A stretch of DNA of 64,000 nt from Salvelinus alpinus (taxonomy: Eukaryota > Chordata > Actinopteri > Salmoniformes > Salmonidae): positions 78,950,685-79,014,684 of the forward strand of contig NC_092091.1 of assembly GCF_045679555.1 (NCBI RefSeq), read 5' to 3'. The position numbers were made by a program, and so were the translations under genes. Below the pieces are notes generated by a model. It had not been told where the DNA came from, searched no databases, and was given only the letters and a program-made list of their open reading frames with translations. The first letter of the stretch is position 1. Each line of letters opens with the position of its first letter. Below, piece by piece: positions 55,412 through 64,000 of this stretch.

Positions 55412-57692
55412 CTGGATAACTCATTTTAACTCTCAGAGAGGAGGCCAAACAGTCCTAAAGATGACTGGTCTAGTCCCATATCAATCTGATGATAACTCAT
55501 TATAACTCTCAGAGAGGAGGTCTCAGAATCCTGAAGAGGACTGGTCTAGTCCCATATCAATCTGATGATAACTCATTATAACTCTCAGAGAGGAGGTCTC
55601 AGAATCCTGAAGAGGACTGGTCTAGTCCCATATCAATCTGATGATAACTCATTATAACTCTCAGAGAGGAGGTCTCAGAATCCTGAAGAGGACTGGTCTA
55701 GTCCCATATCAATCTGATGATAACTCATTATAACTCTCAGAGAGGAGGTCTCAGAATCCTGAAGAGGACTGGTCTAGTCCCATATCAATCTGATGATAAC
55801 TCATTATAACTCTCAGAGAGGAGGTCTCAGAATCCTGAATAGGACTGGTCTAGTCCCATATCAATCTGATGATAACTCATTATAACTCTCAGAGAGGAGG
55901 TCTCAGAATCCTGAAGAGGACTGGTCTAGTCCCATATCAATCTGATGATAACTCATTATAACTCTCAGAGAGGAGGTCTCAGAATCCTGAAGAGGACTGG
56001 TCTAGTCCCATATCAATCTGATGATAACTCATTATAACTCTCAGAGAGGAGGTCTCAGAATCCTGAAGAGGACTGGTCTAGTCCCATATCAATCTGATGA
56101 TAACTCATTATAACTCTCAGAGAGGAGGTCTCAGAATCCTGAAGAGGACTGGTCTAGTCCCATATCAATCTGATGATAACTCATTATAACTCTCAGAGAG
56201 GAGGTCTCAGAATCCTGAAGAGGACTGGTCTAGTCCCATATCAATCTGATGATAACTCATTATAACTCTCAGAGAGGAGGTCTCAGAATCCTGAAGAGGA
56301 CTGGTCTAGTCCCATATCAATCTGATGATAACTCATTATAACTCTCAGAGAGGAGGTCTCAGAATCCTGAATAGGACTGGTCTAGTCCCATATCAATCTG
56401 ATGATAACTCATTATAACTCTCAGAGAGGAGGTCTCAGAATCCTGAAGAGGACTGGTCTAGTCCCATATCAATCTGATGATAACTCATTATAACTCTCAG
56501 AGAGGAGGTCTCAGAATCCTGAAGAGGACTGGTCTAGTCCCATATCAATCTGATGATAACTCATTATAACTCTCAGAGAGGAGGTCTCAGAATCCTGAAG
56601 AGGACTGGTCTAGTCCCATATCAATCTGATGATAACTCATTATAACTCTCAGAGAGGAGGTCTCAGAATCCTGAATAGGACTGGTCTAGTCCCATATCAA
56701 TCTGATGATAACTCATTATAACTCTCAGAGAGGAGGTCTCAGAATCCTGAAGAGGACTGGTCTAGTCCCATATCAATCTGATGATAAGTCATTATAACTC
56801 TCAGAGAGGAGGTCTCAGAATCCTGAAGAGGACTGGTCTAGTCCCATTTCAATCTGATGATAACTCATTATAACTCTCAGAGAGGAGGTCTCAGAATCCT
56901 GAAGAGGACTGGTCTAGTCCCATATCAATCTGATGATAACTCATTATAACTCTCAGAGAGGAGGTCTCAGAATCCTGAAGAGGACTGGTCTAGTCCCATA
57001 TCAATCTGATGATAACTCATTATAACTCTCAGAGAGGAGGTCTCAGAATCCTGAAGAGGACTGGTCTAGTCCCATATCAATCTGATGATAACTCATTATA
57101 ACTCTCAGAGAGGAGGTCTCAGAATCCTGAAGAGGACTGGTCTAGTCCCATATCAATCTGATGATAACTCATTATAACTCTTAGAGAGGAGGTCTCAGAA
57201 TCCTGAAGAGGACTGGTCTGGTCCCATATCAATCTGATGATAACTCATTATAACACTCAGAGAGGAGGCCTCACAGTCCTGACAATGACTGGTCTAGTCC
57301 CATATCAATCTGATGAAAACTCATTATAACACTCAGAGAGGAGGCCTCACAGTCCTGAAGAGGACTGGTCTGGTCCCATATCAATCTGATGATAACTCAT
57401 TATAACACTCAGAGAGGAGGCCTCACAGTCCTGAAGAGGACTGGTCTGGTCCCATATCAATCTGATGATAACTCATTATAACTCTCAGAGAGGAGGCCTC
57501 ACAGTCCTGACAATGACTGGTCTAGTCCCATATCAATCTGATGATAACTCATTATAACACTCAGAGAGGAGGCCTCACAGTCCTGAAGAGGACTGGTCTG
57601 GTCCCATATCAATCTGATGATAACTCATTATAACTCTCAGAGAGGAGGCCTCACAGTCCTGACAATGACTGGTCTAGTCCCATATCAATCTG
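55412..57692 (-). repeat. 76-bp minisatellite, 30 units, built from the start exon
   Basis: Exactly 30 x 76 bp (anchor GATAACTCAT first at 55415 and last at 57619). On the minus strand each unit runs ATTGATATGGGACTAGACCA ... ATGAGTTATCATCAG, that is, the untranslated start and first five codons of the start exon at 29130-29060. Every unit boundary recreates CAG|ATTG, the exon's acceptor junction. The outer acceptor TTTACAG is at 57690-57696. Most internal units are nearly identical; the units near 57250-57690 form a separate GCCTCACAGTCCTG variant group. Confidence 0.97.
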
Positions 57693-58387
57693 TAAATAAC
57701 AAAAGTACAACCTTTTAGACAAACACTGCTGCTTTGCTATTGGTAAAAGTCCAATACACATTGTTACATCCCTCTTCATGTATTATCTTATGATCATACA
57801 AATGGAGATTGGGCGTCTGATATCGTTTGTTGAACTTTCCTGAAAGCATTGTGGGGATACATAGGTACATTGACTCCTTGACCATTCCAACCACTTATCT
57901 GTTTCTGGGTCACGGAGAAGGATGAAGGAGTCGAGGACAGAACTGACTTTTGTCCAATTGAGAATCTCGCACGGTTGTTCACTAGTCCTGTACCTATCTA
58001 GTACATGAATAAAACATGGAGTGGAATAATGAGTGTATCAGTTATCAGTGTAATGAAAACATGGACTGGACTTAGAGTATTGACCACTATAGGCTACAGT
58101 ACATATAAATAAGAGTGTCTTAAATCAAGGTATCTGTCCAGCACAGACAACATACTCTCATAATTATATGCTGATGGCTGCTGTATGATAGGCTAGTATG
58201 ATCAATCATTTGATTAAGGATATTGCAAGTCATTTTATTGAAATTATGGTCACAAATATTAGTGTTTAATTTGTTATAGGCAGTCTTCCACTCTGTCATT
58301 ATAGGCCTATTATTTATCTGATGGAAAACAGTGGATATTGTCTTCGGGTGGCTTAGTCTGCCTCCTGTCCCTCTTATCACCATGGGT
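57693..58387. other. Upstream of gene copy 3, no confident gene
   Basis: A minus-strand frame at 57794-57982 (SFSVTQKQISGWNGQGVNVP) resembles a phrase I associate with fish repeats, but I cannot place it. No promoter recognised. Confidence 0.35.
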
Positions 58388-58550
58388 CAGAGGAGGCTGC
58401 TGAGGGGAGGAAGGCTCATAATAATGGCTGGAACGGAGCGAATGGAATGGAAACCATGTGTCTGATGTTATTGATCCCTTTCCACAAATTACACACCAGC
58501 CATTACCACGTGATTGTCCTCCCCAATTAAGGTGCCACCAACCTCCTGTG
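58388..58550. mobile_element. Short palindromic element (MITE)
   Basis: CAGAGGAGGCTGCTGAGG at the left and CCACCAACCTCCTGTG at the right form imperfect inverted ends, around GGCTGGAACGGAGCGAATGG and its partial complement CCAGCCATTACCACG. This is a common salmonid palindromic repeat. Confidence 0.62.
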
Positions 58551-58930
58551 CCATGTGTACACCTTCCTGAAAACTATGGCACTGTACTTTGCTAAAATCT
58601 GATCTGCCTGTTCATGTCCTTAAAGATGAGAATCTTCCGATGTGGTTAACCAAAAAGATGACAAGAGAGAATGAGATGATGAATATCGAACAGATATGTC
58701 ATATTTTTGGTCCGTCCATAATTTGTATCCTGCTTGTACCAGGGCGCGGTAACAGGAATCCTTTTCTCTAACTATAAGTCACATGATTTCATGAGAAAAT
58801 GTTTCTGCAGTGAGGGTGTATAAAGCAAGTCAAGGTGTGCTTGGATGAATGTCAACAAGATGTTTAACCAGCATTGTTAAAATAACTATGTTTTAGTTCA
58901 ATCCGACCATACCAGTTCATGTCCTAAAAC

Positions 58931-59360
58931 CCTCAAATCCAAATCTGGACCAGTTCCTGTTCCACTGCTTTCCCCCTTCTCCCCCTCTATCAGGGACTGA
59001 TTTAGACCTGGGACACCAGGTGGGTGCAATCAGTTAACAGGTAGAACAAAACCAGCACCATTTCAAGATTTGAATACCCCTGCCCTAAAATAAGACTATG
59101 TTCAAATGTAGTCCATGAAGAGGTAGGCCTATTAGGATTATGTGCACAGCTATTAACCTCACGTGTAGCTATAGCAATTGATTAGGGGCCAGGAGTATTC
59201 AAACGTTACCCTACGAGGACTGGACTACTGCTGGTTTCCTGTTCTACCTGATAATTGATGACAGCCACCTGGTGTCCCAGGTCTAAATCAGTCCTTGATT
59301 AAAGGGCAAGAATTAAAAACAAGCAGTGGTTTAGAGGTCCAGATTTGAATTTGAGGGGAT
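58931..59360. repeat. Inverted pair of one interspersed repeat
   Basis: 58931-59095 and 59180-59360 are the same repeat in opposite orientation: both carry GACTGATTTAGACCTGGGAC (or its complement), ACCAGGTGG, the CAGGTAGAACA stretch and an AAATCTGGACC end. About 85 bp separates them. No coding sequence. Confidence 0.65.
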
Positions 59361-59763
59361 TAGGCCTACAACTATATTGAGAGAAAGATTGTATTATTCT
59401 GCATATGAAAATGATCAGATCTCACAACGTTTGGAGAAGTATGTCACAGGAAACCCATTCATGTGACATTATTATATTGCAATCTTCTGAGACTTGCAGC
59501 GCAACTGCAAAAAAATACTACCTGGAACGCTGCCAGATTTTTTGCAGTTGCAAGAAGTAAAAAACAAAAACATTAATTTGACAATTGTTTAATGTATGCT
59601 AAGAACAAATAAAACCCTTTTTGTGAACTTCCTTGTGCGCAATCTGTCATTATGAGAGATCTGGGCAATTTGATTTTTAACTGTTCAAATTACCTGAGAG
59701 GAATCGCAGTTGTTACGACATTGTGAGTCCTAAAGTCTTTCCCAGTTTGAATAAGAATCAGCC
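59361..59763. other. No recognised feature
   Basis: A/T-rich; no gene or repeat identified. Confidence 0.4.
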
Positions 59764-60140
59764 TATCACGAATCCCGCCGAAGATGGTTCCTCTTCCTGT
59801 TCGGGCGGCGCTCGCCGACCTACTAGCTGCCACCAATCCCCTTTTCTGTTTCAGTTAGTTTTGTCTGATTAGTATCACCTGTTTCTTGTTTGGGTTTTGT
59901 TTTGGGCTATTTAAACCCGGTATACCCGCCTGCTTTTGTGCGGGCTTGTTTTTCTGTTCATGTGTGGATTTATGGATTCCTTTTTCCAGACGGTTTCGTC
60001 CTGTTTGTTGGACTTGGTTATTTATGCGCCCTTGTGTTTGGCGTGACCGTTATTCTGTTCCTGGAATAAAGACCCACGTTTGAACTAACTCTGCTCTCTG
60101 CGCCTGACTCCTCCACCCACTACTCCTAGAAGCCGTGACA
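59764..60140 (+). mobile_element. Solo-LTR-like element
   Basis: 377 bp, TATCACGAATCCC...GCCGTGACA, with an exact 5-bp duplication CAGCC (59759-59763 and 60141-60145). The first dinucleotide is TA instead of TG, a likely point mutation. GGAATAAAGACCC before CTCTGCGCCTGACTCC gives a polyadenylation signal in the expected place. Confidence 0.82.
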
Positions 60141-60838
60141 CAGCCTACCTGCCAGTCATCAAACATATCTTATCCTGACACTTTTAAACATATCTTAATA
60201 ACCTGACACTTCTATAAAACATGTTGACTTATCATTTTCCTGCTGCATTCAGTGTAGCCTGGAGCATGTAATCAAAGGGTGGAAGCCTAAGGTGTTGTTC
60301 CAGACGTAAGACGAGGGAGATAGGCGGGGGGTGAAGGGAGGAGCATCTGCAAATGCATCACTTGGGACCCCGCCGCGTGGCGGGCGCAATAAGTAGTCCA
60401 CTCGAGTGGCCCCTTCCTAATCCAAATAAATTAGGGAGTGTGGTGTCCCGCTTTTTATACCATATCTGACTTTAGATATCCCTGTTTTTCTACAGTGAAA
60501 AGACTACAATAGCCACAAAGCTGTTGACAACTAAGGCAATCCATGACTGCAGTGTTTAACATAGCAGTCAACCTATTTCCTGTAGTCTCAAAATGATTCA
60601 ACATTTTGTTTAAAGTAATAAAGTGTTTTTTTTAATGTCTACTTCAAAATGGAGCACACTTTATTAATAACATGCATTAAATCATATGAAATATGTTGAC
60701 TCACCCACATAAGTATACTTAGATGCACATGTATCAACTCTGATGGTTTTCTTTGTTTTTGGTAATGGCTATACTAATGTAGCATCTACCTGAGGACAAG
60801 GCACTTGGTAATAGCCTGTAACTCACATCTCCCATGTA
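60141..60838. other. No recognised gene
   Basis: A GC-rich patch lies at about 60300-60440 (CCGCCGCGTGGCGGGCGC). Otherwise A/T-rich with no recognisable repeat or frame. Confidence 0.4.
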
Positions 60839-61372
60839 TACAAAAATATAAATGCAACATGCAACAATTTCAACAATTTTACTGAGTTACAGTTCATATA
60901 AGGAAATCAGTCAATTGAAATAAATTCATTAGGCCCTAACCTATGGATATCATTTAACTGGGCAGGGGTGCAGCCATGGTTGGGCCTGGGAGGGTTTAGG
61001 TCCACTCACTTGGCAGCCAGACCCACCCAGTGGGGAGCCAGGCCCAGCCAATCAGAATGAGTTTTCCCCACAAAAGGGCTTTATTACAGACAGAAATACT
61101 CCTCAGCACCCAACCCTACAACAATCCCGCAGGTGAAGAAGCCAGATGTGGAGTTCCTGGGCTGGTGTGGTTGTCTGTGATTGTGAGGCCAGTTGGACGT
61201 ACGTCTCTAAAACGACGTTGGAGGCAACTTATGGTAGAGAAATTAACATTTAATTCCTGGCAACAGCTGCAGTCAGTATGCCAATTGCAAGCTCCCTCAA
61301 AACTTGTCAGGTGGATGGATTGTCTTGGCAAAGGAGAAATGTTCACTAACAGGGATGTAAACACATTTGTAG
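60839..61372 (-). mobile_element. Tc1-like element, heavily deleted
   Basis: Starts with ACAAAAATATAAATGCAACA and TTACTGAGTTACAGTTCATA, a remembered salmonid Tc1 terminus, and later has CTCTAAAACGACGTTGGAGG and GCAAAGGAGAAATGTTCACT from its far end. The transposase centre is deleted. A third Tc1 family, distinct from 2974 and 21480. Confidence 0.75.
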
Positions 61373-61473
61373 AGGTGCTGAGGGTGGTGCAGCACCCCCT
61401 GCTAAATCAAAATGAAATAAATACAAATAAAAAGCCTTTATTACTCCTGTATGAGTGGACAAACATTTTGTAA

Positions 61474-61659
61474 TTTTTTTGTTTATCCTTTATTTAACTA
61501 GGCAAGTCAGTTAAGAACAAATTCTTATTTACAATGACGGCAATGGGTTAACTGCCTTGTTCAGGGGCAGAACTACAGATTTTCACCTTGTCAGCTCTGG
61601 GATTTGATCTAGCAACTTTTCATTACTGGTCCAACGCTCTAACCACTAGGCTACCTCAG
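61474..61659 (-). mobile_element. HpaI SINE
   Basis: Minus strand: head TGAGGTAGCCTAGTGGTTAG, box B-like region, and the tail CTTGCCTAGTTAAATAAAGG. Complete at both ends by remembered consensus. Confidence 0.9.
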
Positions 61660-61779
61660 ATCAAATTTTCTTGAACACTGGGACACTTTTTGGCTATGAA
61701 CGCAGCGTGAAACATCAATTCTCCCAATTGTTGTTGTGTTGTCTCGCCTTAGGGTAGGTTGGAGCCCAAAGACTGTATC

Positions 61780-61974
61780 CATAGAGATAGATAGAGGACT
61801 CATCTTTATATCTATGACATTATAGTGTTTGTGACATCATGGGCAGCGCCACTGAGGCTACAACCCATAAGAATCCCCATCCAATTGACTATTTTAAAAT
61901 GGCGGAAGCCGTCAATGGCAATATCCATGCTATAATGACTTATATCCATGATGAGTCCTCTATCTAACTCTATG
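61780..61974. mobile_element. Palindromic MITE
   Basis: The outer 24 bp of each end are inverted copies with one mismatch (CATAGAGATAGATAGAGGAC on the left). The centre holds ATGGGCAGCGCCACTGAGGC and AAAATGGCGGAAGCCGTCAA. No coding potential. Confidence 0.8.
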
Positions 61975-62292
61975 ACTAATTTACATTTTATCTGTGACTG
62001 AGTCATTCAGGAAATACATTTAGCTTGGCCAGAATAATTTATATATATTATATTATAAATTCAGGATAAACAACTTTCCGTCTGTTCTTTGAAAATATTT
62101 TAAAAGACACTCAATCTACTTTACATAGCTAATATGATATCAAATTGATAAAGACAATTTTAGGCTACTTTGGTTATTGTCAGATATGATGAATTCAAAC
62201 AAAGCCTATTAGCCTAATCATTTTTACAATTGTGTGTTTATTGGCTCTAAATAGGATTAGGAATTTGCAGAAAATATTTCATGAATTCAAGC
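61975..62292. other. No recognised feature
   Basis: A/T-rich DNA without frames or repeats that I can place. Confidence 0.4.
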
Positions 62293-62775
62293 TGTCACGA
62301 TCGTCTATAGGAGAGAGTGAGAACCAAGGCGCAGCGCTTGAAAAGAACATCTTTTATTTAGAAGAGAACAAACACAAAACGAAACCACTTTACCAACTAA
62401 CAAAATAACAAAACTGACGAACGTGAAGCTAAGCATGAACTAGTGCATACATGCAACATAGAACATCGACATAGACAATTACCCACAAATACATGATGCC
62501 CATGGCTGCCTAAAATATGGCTCCCAATCAGAGACAAATGAAAAACATCTGTCTCTGATTGAGAACCACTCAGGCAACCATAGACATACCTAGACACATC
62601 ACTCAACCATAGACTTTTCTAAACACCTACACTGAACACTAAAACATCTACTCTACTTAACCCCCTAAACCATACAACACCCTAGACAATACAAAAACAC
62701 ATACTACACCATGTCACACCCTGACCTAACTAAAATAATAATGAAAACAAAGATAACTAAGGCCAGGGTGTGACA
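62293..62775 (-). mobile_element. Solo-LTR-like element
   Basis: 483 bp, TGTCACACCCTGGCC...CGATCGTGACA on the minus strand, with an exact 5-bp duplication CAAGC (62288-62292 and 62776-62780). Near its 3' end is the CGCTGCGCCTTGGTTC motif common to the other members. Contains an inner inverted CAGAGACA...TGTCTCTG. Confidence 0.85.
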
Positions 62776-62877
62776 CAAGCATTAGCCTTTAATTATGCCT
62801 TCTGGTTGTGTAGGTGATTATAGGGAAATGTGCCATTATTATTGCAATAAGGCTGGTAGTCTAAATGATCATCTTAA

Positions 62878-62998
62878 ATTAAATCAATCACATCAAATGT
62901 ATTTCTAAAGCCCTTTTTACATGAGCCGATGTCACAAAGTGCTGTACAGAAACCCAGCCTAAAACCCCAAACAGCAAGCAATGCAGATGTAGAAGCAT
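62878..62998 (-). repeat. Interspersed repeat 3' end
   Basis: Minus-strand match to about 12625-12750: TAGAAGCA..., GCTTGCTGTTTGGGGTTTTA, GGCTGGGTTTCTGTACAGCA and a TTTGATGTGATTGATTT tail. Only the 3' portion is present. Confidence 0.65.
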
Positions 62999-63453
62999 GT
63001 GGTGAAAACACTTTGCAAAGTGAGCCGACACTGCAAAAGGCAGTCAAGACATCCGTTTCCTCCTGTATTTTGGTTGCACAACACTTTACGACAGTGGTCA
63101 CCAACCTATTCTGAGTCAAGATCACTTTCACGTAAAAAAACAAACAGAGATCTACAGCTCAGATTTGTTTTAAACGTTAGGCCTACTTAACATTTTTAAC
63201 ATTAACCTTATAAAAAGAGTCTGTAGGAATGAGGTTTGTGCAGCAGGCCGGATACATTATCACAGCATATTGGCTATATATCAGTCCTGACAATATTGTT
63301 CTTCTCAGACCACATTATAATTTCAAAACTCGAGCTTTGATAACATAATAGACCAGCTGATGTAGCACTTGCGAGGCACAGCTGAGCATAAATTGAACAA
63401 ATTAGCTTTTTTATTTTACTGGACTGATGGTACCTGCATTTATTCACATGCTT
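62999..63453. other. No recognised gene
   Basis: Unassigned sequence; the frames at 62874-63143 and 62929-63190 lie over repeat sequence. Confidence 0.4.
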
Positions 63454-63620
63454 TCAAGACAACTGGGAGGTCGGAGGAAAAAAACGAGGTAAAATTATGG
63501 CAACAGTGATCTTCAGGTCAGAAATTCGGAGCTCTAGAAAGATGCCAGAGTTTCCGACTTGGAATTCTGAGTTGGTTGAACGTTCAAAAGATTTTTCCCA
63601 GAGTTCCCAGTTGTTCTGAA
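63454..63620. mobile_element. Palindromic short element (MITE)
   Basis: TTCAAGACAACTGGGA at the left is mirrored by TCCCAGTTGTTCTGAA at the right, and inner CTCTAGAAAG / TTCCGACTTGGAATTC segments fit a known salmonid palindromic repeat. The rest of the window, 63621-64000, has no recognised gene. Confidence 0.75.
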
Positions 63621-64000
63621 CGCACTGACAGAGATTTAATCTCAGCGGAGGGAGGGAAATAGCAGCAGAGGGTCCACCTCTCACGGTCCCTGCTCTCTCC
63701 TTCCTTTCCTCCAGTGAGACAGACCAGAGAGAGGGGACACTGTCTTCCACCTGATGGCGGAACTCGAGTCGCACCGCATCTGCCTCAGGCACAAATTAAT
63801 GTTGGTCCTATGACCAGAGAAAGTGAAATACTCCTCGATATTGATGTATATTGAGTAAATTGGTTTGAGAATGTTTTAGTATGTTTCTAACTGTGGTTGT
63901 AAATTAGGAGTAGTGACTAATGTGTTATGGGTTAGATGGACTGTGACTGCATTGGGGATCTGAGGCGGCTCATAAATTAAGGTTGTGGTAGTAGAGGGGT

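Noticed and set aside
55412..57692. Regular array resembling a CRISPR locus
   Set aside because: Units are joined without unique spacers, the sequence is vertebrate, and the unit is derived from an exon; it is a minisatellite.

Overview
The window is vertebrate nuclear DNA, almost certainly from a salmonid fish. The evidence is the repeat set: a nearly full-length Sleeping Beauty-type Tc1 element, other salmonid-style Tc1 copies and palindromic Tc1 derivatives, HpaI-like and larger tRNA-derived SINEs, LINEs whose tails resemble the HpaI SINE tail, and many short palindromic elements. There are no operons, rRNA genes, stand-alone tRNA genes or CRISPR arrays. Most of the 64 kb is mobile DNA in several layers of nesting.

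The recognisable host genes are three related copies, all on the minus strand, of one multi-exon family. Its exons in order are: a start exon, short acidic exons with a Ser-Met-Lys-Ser motif (seen at the N-termini of fish NLR/TRIM-like proteins), a two-B-box zinc-finger exon, a short linker exon, zero to four fibronectin III exons, and an AIG1/GIMAP-type GTPase exon. Copy 1 (before about 1.2 kb) is cut by the window edge. Copy 2 (19.5-29.1 kb) can be spliced from six exons into one uninterrupted frame of 484 residues. Copy 3 (48.2-57.7 kb) is broken: its GTPase exon lacks the P-loop, its B-box exon has a 2-bp deletion, and its start exon carries a stop. Copies 2 and 3 align well enough that copy 2 serves as the empty-site reference for insertions in copy 3. 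Two large minisatellites in copy 3 (30 x 76 bp and 12 x 49 bp) each arose from sequence that is single-copy in copy 2.

By region: 1.2-4.6 kb, Tc1 remnants and the Sleeping Beauty-type element; 4.6-9.8 kb, mostly unassigned DNA with a 14-bp minisatellite; 9.8-12.8 kb, a decayed BED-finger hAT-derived gene and repeats; 12.9-15.6 kb, a terminal-inverted-repeat element with one main ORF and clusters of a repeated motif; 16.6-18.4 kb, a truncated LINE; 19.5-29.1 kb, gene copy 2 with nested transposons in its introns; 29.2-32.1 kb, a rearranged LINE; 32.1-34.7 kb, repeats with a strong hairpin; 34-42 kb, a large inverted-repeat region holding two PHD-finger exons and a second LINE; 42-46 kb, a Gypsy-type gag interrupted by a hAT element; 46.2-46.8 kb, a LINE ORF1 remnant; 47-57.7 kb, gene copy 3; 58-64 kb, short palindromic elements, solo-LTR-like elements and SINEs. 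All assignments come from reading the sequence and remembered family features; no database search was run.
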